A DNA stretch of 64,000 bases. Source: Hymenobacter glacieicola. Lineage in GTDB: Bacteria > Bacteroidota > Bacteroidia > Cytophagales > Hymenobacteraceae. The DNA lies in contig NZ_BMGS01000012.1 of NCBI RefSeq assembly GCF_014640315.1, positions 1-64,000 of the forward strand, in the 5' to 3' direction. Positions 1 to 8,800 of this stretch are shown here, in pieces. A program made the translations under genes and the position numbers. Below the pieces are notes generated by a model that saw only the letters and a program-made list of their open reading frames with translations, did not search any database and had not been told where the DNA came from. Position 1 is the stretch's first letter. The number at the start of each line of letters is the position of its first letter.

Positions 1-410
1 CCGCCAACCTTATCACATCCTGCTGCCCCCCGCGACCTTGTGCTGCGGGGGGCAGTTGTGTTGTAGGCCCCCCGGCCTGCCCTGCCCCCGCTCCGCCTTC
101 CCCGGGCTCTGGCTGCCGCCGTCGGCTTGCCGGCCACCACGCTGGCCGCCACCCCAAGGGCGAGGAGAAGGGAAATAGAACTCAATTTCATTAGCCATTA
201 TCTGCTAATAGAGCTAGATAGGGAACCAATGTGGCTATATAACCGATGGTAGTATTCATGCCTATTTATATCAGGCCTTATTTTCTTTTGGCAGATACAG
301 GAAGCTTACATATGTAGTTTATTATAACGCTTCAATGCTCATGAAAGCAGTGTTACTGATGTGAGGTGTAGTATCAGTGGTGCATGAGAATAACTGCCTA
401 GCATTCTAGA
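1..410. other. Gene-free left edge with GC-rich block
   Basis: No convincing gene is seen. Positions 20-175 are strongly G+C-rich, while about 185-410 is visibly A+T-richer than the rest of the window. A minus-strand open frame covers 13-198, but its Gly/Pro/Arg-rich composition (SPRPWGGGQRGG and similar) looks like translated intergenic repeat rather than protein. A perfect 11-bp inverted repeat lies at 23-33 and 45-55. The block may be a remnant of a dispersed GC-rich repeat, which only a genome-wide search could show. Confidence 0.5.
23..55. repeat. 11-bp perfect inverted repeat
   Basis: CTGCCCCCCGC at 23-33 is exactly complementary to 45-55 across an 11-nt spacer. There is no U-tract, so it is not an obvious intrinsic terminator. 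It could be a fragment of a REP-like element. Confidence 0.5.
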
Positions 411-456
411 TATACAAAAAGGGAGCCTTGCACCAGCAAGGCTCCCTTTTTGTATA
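411..456. terminator. Bidirectional intrinsic terminator
   Basis: A perfect 20-bp inverted repeat (411-430 with 437-456) with a 6-nt loop. The GGGAGCCTTG core is flanked by A-runs and T-runs, so it can work on either strand. It lies 15 nt past the stop codon of the minus-strand M16 gene and presumably ends the porU-porV-M16 transcript. Confidence 0.9.
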
Positions 457-471
457 CGAGCAATCTTTAGT

Positions 472-1761
472 TTACTCCTTGGGTCCTGTTACTACCTCTA
501 TCATTGAGTTAGCCGATAAGTATTCCTGTGCTAATGCCAACAGGTTGTTTGCTTTGACTGCTTGAATTCTTTCCACAAACTCAGTATAGTAAGTCGTGGG
601 AAGACTATGAAATATTAAGTTCATATACTTATCGCACTGTTCGAATACGGTACTGAGTTCGTTGGCAAACTTACCAGCCATATAGTTCTTGACGGTTTGC
701 AACTCATCATCCGGGATACGCTCAGTTTGCAGCCGGCTCAACTCAAAATGGATTTCCTTAATGGCGGCTTCCGTGTTAGCTGCATTGACATCAGAGCCAA
801 TGACAAAGCTGGAAGCATGTTCGCGCGGGTTTACACTGGCGTAGATGCCGTAGGTTAAACCTTTGTCTTCCCGGATATTTCGCATCAGCCGCGAGCCGAA
901 GTAGCCTCCTAGTACTTTAACCAGTACCTGCAACTCATGCGTTTGTGGATGACTTAACGGCGGCCATAGTTTCCCGATGCGGAGTGAAGACTGCAGACTG
1001 CCTTTGAGCAACACGTAATCTTGGGCTGGTGCGCTTACTGCTTTCGGTACTGTAGGCAGTAGGGTAGGTTCTGCTTTTGATAAGGAAGCAGTAGTACCTA
1101 GCAAATCACCAACTAACGTTTGATCTGTATTCGCGACGTCACCGCACAGGAATATTTCGCTTTGCGATAATTGGTAGCGCTGCTGAAAGAAGGTCCGAAT
1201 CTGAGCGGCCGTAACTGTACGAAAGAGGTTCTCGTCGAATTTGGTGCCGTAGGGATACGTTGAGCCAAACAAGTTATGAGAGAATTGCTCTGCGGCTAGG
1301 TAGCTAGGTTTCTGCCGTTCAACGCGCACGTTCTGAATCGTGCGGGTTTTCAGCTGCTCCAGTTCTGGCTCCGGGAATGTGGGTTCTGTTATTACATCCA
1401 GCACCAGAGGTAGGAGCTTGGGCAGGTGACGAGTTAGGCAGTATAAGGTGAGCGTGCCCCGATCAAAGCCTTGCTCGCATTCCAGGGACGCGCCGTAGAA
1501 AGCTATTTCATCCGCAATCTGCCGGGCTGTGCGCGTGCGGGTGCCTTCAAGCAGCATACGCGCGGTGAGCAAGGAAATACCAGGCGCAGGCTCATACCAT
1601 TTGCCAGCTTTGAATACTACTTGCAGACGTACAACGGGCTGGGCATCGTTGCGCAGCACATGCAGACGAGCTCCATTGGGGAGCGAAAACACGTCAGCCG
1701 CGGGCAGCGTTACGCGGGCCAGCGGCTGAACGGGAGGAGCGACTTTACGGTCGAGCATCAA
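472..1761 (-). CDS. M16 family peptidase homologue, inactive subunit
   Basis: 429-residue protein of the insulinase/pitrilysin (M16) fold. The N-terminal region (AGKWYEP, then RMLLEGTRTRTA) aligns with the usual segment AGSRxE...HFLEHMLFKGT, but the zinc motif HxxEH is replaced by L-L-T-A-R, so both His and the Glu are missing. A second M16-type domain follows (about residues 245-420, with RNIREDKGLTYGIYASV, the usual R...Y substrate-binding segment). In this family such proteins normally act as the non-catalytic partner of an active M16 subunit, and no active partner is visible nearby. The start lies 11 nt after the stop of porV, so it is likely co-transcribed with porU-porV. No clear signal peptide is seen. 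It ends at the strong terminator at 411-456. The base composition is A+T-richer than in genes to the right. Confidence 0.85.
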   Translation of the reverse strand: MMLDRKVAPPVQPLARVTLPAADVFSLPNGARLHVLRNDAQPVVRLQVVFKAGKWYEPAPGISLLTARMLLEGTRTRTARQIADEIAFYGASLECEQGFDRGTLTLYCLTRHLPKLLPLVLDVITEPTFPEPELEQLKTRTIQNVRVERQKPSYLAAEQFSHNLFGSTYPYGTKFDENLFRTVTAAQIRTFFQQRYQLSQSEIFLCGDVANTDQTLVGDLLGTTASLSKAEPTLLPTVPKAVSAPAQDYVLLKGSLQSSLRIGKLWPPLSHPQTHELQVLVKVLGGYFGSRLMRNIREDKGLTYGIYASVNPREHASSFVIGSDVNAANTEAAIKEIHFELSRLQTERIPDDELQTVKNYMAGKFANELSTVFEQCDKYMNLIFHSLPTTYYTEFVERIQAVKANNLLALAQEYLSANSMIEVVTGPKE

Positions 1762-1772
1762 AAGAGAAAAAG

Positions 1773-2963
1773 TTAGTTGGAGGTGTCGCCGGAGCTGCCG
1801 AAGGCTTCGCTCAGTTCATTGAAGTTAAAGTGCAACGACACGCGTAATGTTTGGGCCAACGGGTTAGCTCTAGAATTGGGCACTAAATAGGCCCCATCAA
1901 CCCCGAATACTTGATACCGGACACCAGCCCCAACGCTGAGGTATTGGCGGGCGCCACTGTTGGGGCTCTCGTAGAAATAGCCTACCCGAGCCATCAACAA
2001 ATCATTGTATACATACTCAAGTCCGCCGGAAAGGTTAATCTCACGCAGCTCCCCCTTAAACCCATCAGGAGAGTCGCCGAATGAGCTGGTGATGCCGCGC
2101 ACGATGCCATAGTCGGCCCGTTTGAGATTTTCCTCTATGATCCTTGGGTCATTAGAGGGTACGCCATCTTCGTAGTAGGGGCTAGGTACCAGGAGCTTGT
2201 TGACGTCGAAGGCTAGTGTAATCTTGTTGTAGGCATCCAGCTCTTTCGTGATAGCAGTGCCTAACTTCAGATTAGTGGGAAGAAAATCTGGCCGGTTAGC
2301 GCGGGTATAGCTGATTTTATTGCCGATGTTGGAAACCGCGCCCCCGAAGGCCAAGCTGTACTCACCAGCGCCAATCGTAAGGTCCGTATTATAGTAAGCA
2401 CCCAAGTCTACGGCAACTGCGTTGCCAGGATTCGTGTCGGTGATATTGCCGCCGGTAAGGTTGGAGCGGATGTAGCGGGCATTGATGCCTACCCCGAATT
2501 TTTCGCTGAGCTTTTGACCATAGCCCACACTAAAGGCATATTCCTTGGGATTAAAAGTGCCGTTAGCTGCTCCTGTGGAAGTACGATACTGGATTTCCCC
2601 CAAATCGAAATACATCAGGTTAGCCGCAAGCGTAGCTCGCTCGCCAATTTTGGTCGTTCCACTCAAATAGGCTAAGCCCATGTCATTGGCCACACCAGCT
2701 AACCAGGGAGTGTAGGAGGTAGAAACACTGTGCTGATAGCGCACAAAGCCCAATTTACCAGGATTGTAGTACGCGGAATTGGCATCTGGGCTAATAGCCG
2801 CGCCAACCTCTCCCATTGCTCCCGAACGCGAATCTGGGCTAACCGTCAGGATGGGAACAGCGGTGGTAATTGGAATAACCCGGTCCTGGGCATGAGCGGT
2901 AGCAGCCAGGCCCAGCAGACCCGGCAACAGCATGGAGCGCAAGGTCAGTTTCGTCAGTGTCAT
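1773..2963 (-). CDS. porV: Type IX secretion outer-membrane protein PorV
   Basis: 396 residues with an N-terminal signal peptide ending near AHA-QDRV. The conserved start of the mature protein (ITTAVPILTVSPDSRSGAMGE, then AISPDANSAYYNPGKLGF) is typical of PorV/LptO, a FadL-like 14-stranded barrel. PorV shuttles cargo bearing C-terminal sorting domains from the Sov translocon to the PorU-PorV-PorQ-PorZ attachment complex on the cell surface. The downstream part repeats aromatic-rich barrel strands (RVGYFYESPN, YLSVGAGVRYQV) and ends in FNFNEL plus a short tail. The gene lies 57 nt downstream of porU, the usual porU-porV order, and 11 nt before the M16 gene. The family assignment is firm; function here is inferred from homology. 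Confidence 0.93.
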   Translation of the reverse strand: MTLTKLTLRSMLLPGLLGLAATAHAQDRVIPITTAVPILTVSPDSRSGAMGEVGAAISPDANSAYYNPGKLGFVRYQHSVSTSYTPWLAGVANDMGLAYLSGTTKIGERATLAANLMYFDLGEIQYRTSTGAANGTFNPKEYAFSVGYGQKLSEKFGVGINARYIRSNLTGGNITDTNPGNAVAVDLGAYYNTDLTIGAGEYSLAFGGAVSNIGNKISYTRANRPDFLPTNLKLGTAITKELDAYNKITLAFDVNKLLVPSPYYEDGVPSNDPRIIEENLKRADYGIVRGITSSFGDSPDGFKGELREINLSGGLEYVYNDLLMARVGYFYESPNSGARQYLSVGAGVRYQVFGVDGAYLVPNSRANPLAQTLRVSLHFNFNELSEAFGSSGDTSN

Positions 2964-3020
2964 AGGGGAACGAAGAAAAGATAGAGGCGGAAGGTAGGCG
3001 AAATGCGGAAGCTTTTGCTT

Positions 3021-6000
3021 TTAGTTAAGCAGAACTAGTTTTTCAAATTTAGAGGCCGTGGAGCCGTCACGAGGGGAGCGGACACTGACGCGGTACACGT
3101 AGACACCGCGCGCTAACTGATCATGATATTCGTCGCGGCCGTCCCAGCTGATGGAGGCTACGTGGGGGCCGCTGCTCAGCGCCGAGGCCTGCAAGGTTCG
3201 AACCAGCTTACCCGATACCGTGAAAATCTGCACCTGTACCTCCAGCTCTTCGCCTTGGCGGTTATGGTCGAAGTGAAAGGTAGTGGCGCTAGCAAAAGGA
3301 TTCGGGTAGTTCAGGACGTGTTGCAGGGCCAGCTTTTCGGTAGGCGCCGCAATAAACTCAATGGCGCGTTCGGCCGAGTTATTCCAGGTATCCCAGGCCT
3401 TCACGCGCAGCTCGTGGGGACCCGGACTGAGGTTTTTGAACAGATACTTCACCTGCCCAGCTTGGAAGCTGTCTACTTTGGCCGTGTAGAATTCGTTGAG
3501 AATAGTAACCTTGGTAGGGTCGCCGTCGAGGGTAGCGGTAAGGTCGTGGCCGATGCCGGTACCCGCTGTGTTGATGCCGCTGGCGTCGCGCAGGTTGCCA
3601 ATCAGCGTGGTCGTCGTCCCCGTTAGGCCCCCAAATACAAAGCTGGTTTCACTGTCCATGTACAGCTGAATGCGGGGCGGAATAGTGTCGCGGTACGCCA
3701 GCTGGGCCGCGTCGCCGACGGGAATAAGCCGCTGACCGTGGGCGTCAGTGCGGGCGGTAGGGTCAGCCGCGTACAGGCTGATCTTGCCTAGCCCAACTTG
3801 GTAGTTGATGTCTTTGGGCACTACAAACTGCAGCTTAAACTGCCCGTTGCTGACCGTAGCGGGGCCGTCGTAGAGCACATTTTCGCGCACAGCAATCGGC
3901 GTAGGCTTATCACCCGATTCGTTGCCGAGCGTCATCACCGTGGACTTCTTCTCGAACACCTGCACCTGGGCAGTACCCGCGAAACGAGCATTGCGCTGCC
4001 CGGCGCGCCGGATTTCGCCCTTTATTTCCACTTGCCGCAACGCCTTCAGCGTATCAAGCTGAGCCGAGGCGGCCGATTTGCCGTTGACCTCGGTTACTAC
4101 GGCTTCCTGCTCCGGGTAGGCCAGCCGCATGGAGGGGTCGCCGAGCAGAGCGTAGTTGCGGTTATTGTCGCCGGAAACCGCCGCGTTTTTGGTGGCCTGG
4201 CAGATGTCGCCAATGCGGGGCATGCTACCACTGGCAAGGGGCGTAAACAAGTCGCGGAAGAACTCCACGGCCATGTTCTGGTTCCGATCTGCATATACTA
4301 CCCGGGTGGTGGTGAACAGGCCAATGGCGCCCCCTGCAATATCGGTCAGGGATTGTTCGCCGGCCGAGGTAAACTCGGGGTTGTCGTAGGTACTGAAGTC
4401 GCAGGTGCCCGTAAACAGGAAAGACAGACGGTTGCTGTTCCGCAGCCGTAGTACCGAGGAATTGGTTAGAATCTGCTCCTCGGCCCAGCCTTTGGGGCCC
4501 CCGTGCCCAATGTAGTTGATCAGCAGGGAGCCTTGCTCGAAGGCCTCGTCAATGGATTGCTCAGCCGCGGGGGAGCGTTGACCCGCCGCCACAATCACCT
4601 GAGGGTACATGTCGAGGTAGTGTTTGTACACGTTGTAGCCCCGGGCGGTAGCAAGCGTATCGAGCGGGTTGGTGAGCTGCTCGGTGTAGGTAGTAAACAG
4701 GTTGTTGTCCCCGTCATCGGCCACGAAAGAAAGGCGGTTGCGCCACTTTCCGTAGCTGGCCGGCGAGTCATACGCAAGCAGCTTGTCAACAACGAGCCGC
4801 GCCTGGTCGGGAGTCCGTACGGGTAAGCGGCCTACGCCAATGTCGAGCAGTTCGTTGTTGGAATTGGGGGCCCAGCTGCCTTCATCGTCGTCGAGCAGGC
4901 CGTAATAGTCGTCGGAGGAGTACGTAATGCCCTGGGCGCCGGGTCGCGCGCCCATAATCTGGTCAAAGCTTTCCGCTGATTCGTACACCGGCACAAAGTT
5001 CTGGTTGATTTTGTCGGCGTTGGCCGGGAGCCGGTTTTTCCACCAGGTGGGCAGCTGGTCGGCTTGGTTGGTAGGGCCGGACTTGTAGTCGTAGGAAGCG
5101 TCGCCGAACAGCAGCAGATACTGACGCTTACCGGCTGGAGCCCGGTCGTACACCATTTTCATGAAGTCCCGGATGGCCGTAACGTCCTGTCCTCCGGAGC
5201 CGAACTCGTTGTACACTTGGCTAGTCGTGACTACCTGCGCGGTCAGGCCATCGTGCGCGGCACGGTGGGCCGCCAGGCGGTTGGCCTGGGCCAGGAAAGC
5301 CGGATGAGTCAGGATAACCAATTCCAGCTTGCTGTCGAGGTTAAGGGCGTGCAGGTTCTGGTTGGCAACCCGGCCAAAGTTGCGGGGGGCCGGGAAATTG
5401 CTGCCGCTAAAGGCCACAAACTCCCGAACGGTATCAGTGCGGGCCAGGAAGCTGCCGTTAGCGGCCGCTACCTCAGCCGGCCGGCGCGGGTTGCTGACAT
5501 CCCAGATGGTAACGCCGCCAGCATTGGCCAACTCATACTGGCTGATAGCGCCGGGAGCAATGTTTTCGAGGGAACGGAACTCCAGCTGGTTGCCCGTAAA
5601 CCGGAGCTGGCGGCGGGCATTGAGCTCAAGGTAATCCAGGTAGCCTTTCGCGGCCGGGTCGTTGCTGCCGTTGTACGTGAGGTCTACCTTGACGGCGGCC
5701 GGTGCCGAAGCAGGCACCACGTAGCTCAGCGTCGTGAGGTTCGTGTTGGCTACCTCGGGGTAGCACCCGAAGCCGCTGGTGCAAAAGTAACCCGGCACTA
5801 CCTGATTGGCAGCCGATTGCCCATTGATACTACTCTGAAAGAAGGTAGCCGCCGCCGAGGAGGCCGCCACCGATGACGTCACTTGCACCGTAGTGCCGGC
5901 TACCAAATCGGGTACGGTAAAAGAAAAAGACTTCTGGTCGGAAGTCGAGAACTGCTCTCCTAGCCACACCCGGCCCGATTTAGCCAAGTTCAGCAGTTCC

Positions 6001-6956
6001 AGCTCGTAAAACTGCCGGTCCGTAAACGTGGTGATGCGGGCCGTGGCGGCGCCCGTAACTGTTGGAGCCGTGGCAACGCGCCGGCCGGCAGTACTGCCCA
6101 CCGTCAGGAAGTAATAGGCGGTGTCGGTGTAGGGGTTCAGCTGGTGCTGGAAGCGCGCCGCGCCGCCCGCCCGCGTCCAGGTGTGGGGGCCGCGGGCGTA
6201 GAACAGGAAGTACTCGTTATCATCGAGGGTAGCATTGGCGTCGCCCACGAAGCGAATGGGATTTTCGGCCAGGTCGTCGGGCCGGAAGGTTTGGCTGGCC
6301 TGAGGCAAAGTGCCCATGGCATTGCCAAACAGGCGCAAGCGGGCCGGGTCCAGAGCCTGTACGTTGAGCCCCAGGCTGGCCAGGGCTTTCTTATCGAGCT
6401 TGTAGATGCCACTTCCCGGAACCCCAATTTTAAACCAGTCGCCCTGACTGAGAACCGAGGCGCGGGCGTACGTGCGGGTACCGGCGGCCGGCCGTTGGGC
6501 AGTTGCGCCCCGGGAATAGGCGTAAGCAAAGGAAACGAGCTTTTCGGCCTGCCCGGTTTGTGGGTTACGGCGCAGGGGTTGCAGTGCCAGCAGCGTTACT
6601 GGCTGGCGCTGCTCCAGGCCGGTTACGAGCCGCACGGTTGGGGTAGTCGGCAGCGCGGCTAGGTCCAGCTGGCGCGCATCGGCGGCCGCAACGGGCTCAT
6701 ACACGGCTTCGCGCAGGCTGCCTTCGGTTACTGTGCCCAGAAGCCTAAGCTGATACGTGCCGACTTGCTCGTTCAAGCGGAAAAAAGCTCCCCGGAAGGA
6801 TGGCACCCGCCGCTGTTGCCCCCGGATAACTACGGGTTCGGGGCCCGTCCAGGCAATACGCGCCCGCACAACTTGCTCCGTTGCCTGGGCCCGAGCCGGT
6901 GGGCCGCCCACGCTTATTCCCAGTAAGAGCAACAACCAGCAAGTAAAAAACCGCAT
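3021..6956 (-). CDS. porU: Type IX secretion sortase PorU (C25 gingipain family)
   Basis: 1311 residues. A short signal peptide (hydrophobic WLLLLLGISV, then ARAQA) is followed by a long N-terminal region and a gingipain-type C25 domain. The catalytic His is visible in NYIGHGGPKGW (about residue 817) and the catalytic Cys in FTGTCDFSTYDNPE (about residue 852). PorU removes the C-terminal sorting signal of T9SS cargo and joins the cargo to anionic LPS. The C-terminus carries a FlgD-like/T9SS-type Ig domain (NYPNPFASATTF to the final FEKLVLLN), as in other PorU proteins, which are themselves retained at the surface. Length and architecture fit the family. It is first in the minus-strand porU-porV-M16 run; the 225 bp upstream separates it from pssA. 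Confidence 0.94.
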   Translation of the reverse strand: MRFFTCWLLLLLGISVGGPPARAQATEQVVRARIAWTGPEPVVIRGQQRRVPSFRGAFFRLNEQVGTYQLRLLGTVTEGSLREAVYEPVAAADARQLDLAALPTTPTVRLVTGLEQRQPVTLLALQPLRRNPQTGQAEKLVSFAYAYSRGATAQRPAAGTRTYARASVLSQGDWFKIGVPGSGIYKLDKKALASLGLNVQALDPARLRLFGNAMGTLPQASQTFRPDDLAENPIRFVGDANATLDDNEYFLFYARGPHTWTRAGGAARFQHQLNPYTDTAYYFLTVGSTAGRRVATAPTVTGAATARITTFTDRQFYELELLNLAKSGRVWLGEQFSTSDQKSFSFTVPDLVAGTTVQVTSSVAASSAAATFFQSSINGQSAANQVVPGYFCTSGFGCYPEVANTNLTTLSYVVPASAPAAVKVDLTYNGSNDPAAKGYLDYLELNARRQLRFTGNQLEFRSLENIAPGAISQYELANAGGVTIWDVSNPRRPAEVAAANGSFLARTDTVREFVAFSGSNFPAPRNFGRVANQNLHALNLDSKLELVILTHPAFLAQANRLAAHRAAHDGLTAQVVTTSQVYNEFGSGGQDVTAIRDFMKMVYDRAPAGKRQYLLLFGDASYDYKSGPTNQADQLPTWWKNRLPANADKINQNFVPVYESAESFDQIMGARPGAQGITYSSDDYYGLLDDDEGSWAPNSNNELLDIGVGRLPVRTPDQARLVVDKLLAYDSPASYGKWRNRLSFVADDGDNNLFTTYTEQLTNPLDTLATARGYNVYKHYLDMYPQVIVAAGQRSPAAEQSIDEAFEQGSLLINYIGHGGPKGWAEEQILTNSSVLRLRNSNRLSFLFTGTCDFSTYDNPEFTSAGEQSLTDIAGGAIGLFTTTRVVYADRNQNMAVEFFRDLFTPLASGSMPRIGDICQATKNAAVSGDNNRNYALLGDPSMRLAYPEQEAVVTEVNGKSAASAQLDTLKALRQVEIKGEIRRAGQRNARFAGTAQVQVFEKKSTVMTLGNESGDKPTPIAVRENVLYDGPATVSNGQFKLQFVVPKDINYQVGLGKISLYAADPTARTDAHGQRLIPVGDAAQLAYRDTIPPRIQLYMDSETSFVFGGLTGTTTTLIGNLRDASGINTAGTGIGHDLTATLDGDPTKVTILNEFYTAKVDSFQAGQVKYLFKNLSPGPHELRVKAWDTWNNSAERAIEFIAAPTEKLALQHVLNYPNPFASATTFHFDHNRQGEELEVQVQIFTVSGKLVRTLQASALSSGPHVASISWDGRDEYHDQLARGVYVYRVSVRSPRDGSTASKFEKLVLLN

Positions 6957-7181
6957 AGACAGGGCGCAGAAATCAGGACAATATAAAAGCGGCAGCTTTG
7001 GGCAGGCAACAGGATAGACAGTAACTCAGTTCAGCGCAAGGTAGGTAACTGCCGAGCCTACGAATTATTGCGGCCCGTGGCTAGAAAATTACAACTTCAT
7101 GAACGCAGTAACTCCGGTACTCGGATTGATAACCGGCCCACCCCGGCCGCCTAATTACTGAGTATCACCTACCGGGCCGCC

Positions 7182-7874
7182 TTAGGCCGTTTTGGCCCGC
7201 GTGAGCATGGACAGCAGCACGTACAGCAGGATGATGGGCGGAATAGCCGCGGCGCCTAGCACCAGCAGCAGCCCCAGGCTTAGCAGCAAAAAAATAAAGC
7301 GCACTTGGTTATCCTGCCAGCGGAAAGACTTGAATTTCAAGGCAAACAACGGCAGCTCCGCCACCAGCAACCCCGATAAAACCACTGTTAGCGTGAGCAG
7401 GAGCCAGGGGTTCAGAATGAGCTTGGTTATGCCCAACTCATCGTGGGCCATGATGAGCGGGAGGGAGGCTACTACCAGGGTGCAGGCCGGGGTAGGCAAC
7501 CCAATAAAGGAGTCGGACTGGCGGGTGTCGTTGTTGAATTTGGCCAGTCGCAGGGCCGAAAACACCGTGAGTAGAAACCCCGCGTAGGGTAGCCAAGTGG
7601 GCAAGTCGGCTCCGGCCTGGCGCAGCAGGTCAAACAGGAAAGCGCCCGGCACCACGCCAAAGGATACCATATCAGCCAAGGAGTCGAGGTCTTTGCCGAT
7701 GGGGGAGGAAACGTGCAGGGCCCGCGCCAGCAAGCCGTCAAAAAAGTCGAATACGGCCGCCAGCCCCACAAAATACGCGGCTGTTTCCAGCTCGCCCGCG
7801 AAAATGTGGCAAAGGGCCAGGCAGCCCGAAAACAGATTAAGACAGGTAACGGCGTTCGGAAGATGTCTTTTCAA
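7182..7874 (-). CDS. pssA: CDP-diacylglycerol--serine O-phosphatidyltransferase
   Basis: 230-residue integral membrane enzyme that makes phosphatidylserine, precursor of phosphatidylethanolamine, from CDP-diacylglycerol and serine. The CDP-alcohol phosphotransferase signature D-x2-D-G-x2-A-R-x(8-9)-G-x3-D-x3-D is present as DFFDGLLARALHVSSPIG followed by KDLDSLAD (about residues 43-70), with FGVVPG after it. About six to eight hydrophobic segments follow. It starts at ATG MKRHLPNAVTCLN, typical of the Bacteroidota type. It lies 58 nt downstream of the metallo-hydrolase gene on the same strand and may share its transcript. Confidence 0.93.
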   Translation of the reverse strand: MKRHLPNAVTCLNLFSGCLALCHIFAGELETAAYFVGLAAVFDFFDGLLARALHVSSPIGKDLDSLADMVSFGVVPGAFLFDLLRQAGADLPTWLPYAGFLLTVFSALRLAKFNNDTRQSDSFIGLPTPACTLVVASLPLIMAHDELGITKLILNPWLLLTLTVVLSGLLVAELPLFALKFKSFRWQDNQVRFIFLLLSLGLLLVLGAAAIPPIILLYVLLSMLTRAKTA

Positions 7875-7932
7875 GGGAGAGGAGAAAGAATGCCTTGGAA
7901 TAAGGGAAAGTAAGCGCGGCGCAAACGGCGGC

Positions 7933-8568
7933 TTACTTCAGGAATGGATTGGTGCGGCGCTCTTGGCCAATAGTAGTAGCTGGCCCGTGGCCCGGATATA
8001 CAACCGTATCGTCGGGCAATGTCAATAGCTGGCTTTTGATGCTGGCAAGCAGGGTAGCATGGTCGCCGCCGGGCAAATCGGTGCGCCCGATGCTGCTTTG
8101 GAATAGCACGTCGCCCCCAATAACGGTGCTGGTAGGAGCGTGGTAGAAAACAACATGGCCCGGGGCATGACCCGGGGCAAAGCGCACTTCCAGTTCAGTC
8201 TGGCCAAAGCGCACAGGCTCACCAGGCGTCAGGAAGCCAGTGGGCTCGGCCGGATTGTAGCGGGCAAAGCCGTAGCTGGGGGCGTAAGCCGGCACCGAGC
8301 GGAGGGTCGCCAAATCGGCCTCGTGAATCAGGAAGGGTACTTTATAGGTATCCACCACAAACTGATTGCCGAAAACGTGGTCGATGTGGCAGTGGGTATT
8401 CAGCAGCAACACTACCTGCAAACCCTGCTCCTCAATAAAGCTGCGCAGGGCTTCCTGCTCGGCCCGCTCGTAGCAGCCCGGGTCAATGATGACGCACTGG
8501 CCCGTGGCGTCGTGCAGTACATAGGTGTTCTCGGAAAAGGCGTTGAACGTAAAGCCAGAAACAGTCAT
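7933..8568 (-). CDS. MBL-fold metallo-hydrolase (glyoxalase II-like)
   Basis: 211 residues from the ATG at 8568 (MTVSGFTFNAFSENTY). A longer open frame extends to 8802, but its extra 78 residues are Arg/Pro-rich and would overlap the divergent gene, so the short start is chosen. The zinc motif THCHIDH (His59, His61, Asp63, His64), GHAPGHVVFYH, GGDVLF and a terminal YPGHGPATTIGQE are the hallmarks of small glyoxalase II-like hydrolases. The likely reaction is hydrolysis of a thioester such as a lactoyl-thiol adduct, but substrate cannot be read from sequence. Cytoplasmic, with no signal peptide. Confidence 0.88.
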   Translation of the reverse strand: MTVSGFTFNAFSENTYVLHDATGQCVIIDPGCYERAEQEALRSFIEEQGLQVVLLLNTHCHIDHVFGNQFVVDTYKVPFLIHEADLATLRSVPAYAPSYGFARYNPAEPTGFLTPGEPVRFGQTELEVRFAPGHAPGHVVFYHAPTSTVIGGDVLFQSSIGRTDLPGGDHATLLASIKSQLLTLPDDTVVYPGHGPATTIGQERRTNPFLK

Positions 8569-8800
8569 GCGCAAAGGAAAAGGAGCCGGCTTGTAGCCAG
8601 GAATCAAATTAGGAGGGTAAGTTACGAGTCTTGCTTTGAATGAAACGGGTAGCCGCCGGCCCAGCCGCTCCGGCCGGGCGAAAGAATAACGGCTAGGCGC
8701 CTGGCCGCCTGAGCTTACTAGGCGCGCCAGCCCTCGGCCGGGCTTGTAACGCCTCGGGGCCGCACGTAGTGTTCTGGGTTTCTGCCTTACCTTGCCCGCC

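Noticed and set aside
13..198. Minus-strand open frame of 61 codons
   Set aside because: Gly/Pro/Arg-rich low-complexity translation over a GC-rich repeat-like block with a perfect hairpin; no family resemblance.
5064..5876. Long frame antisense to porU
   Set aside because: Complementary to the well-supported C25 sortase gene; no motif or signal of its own.
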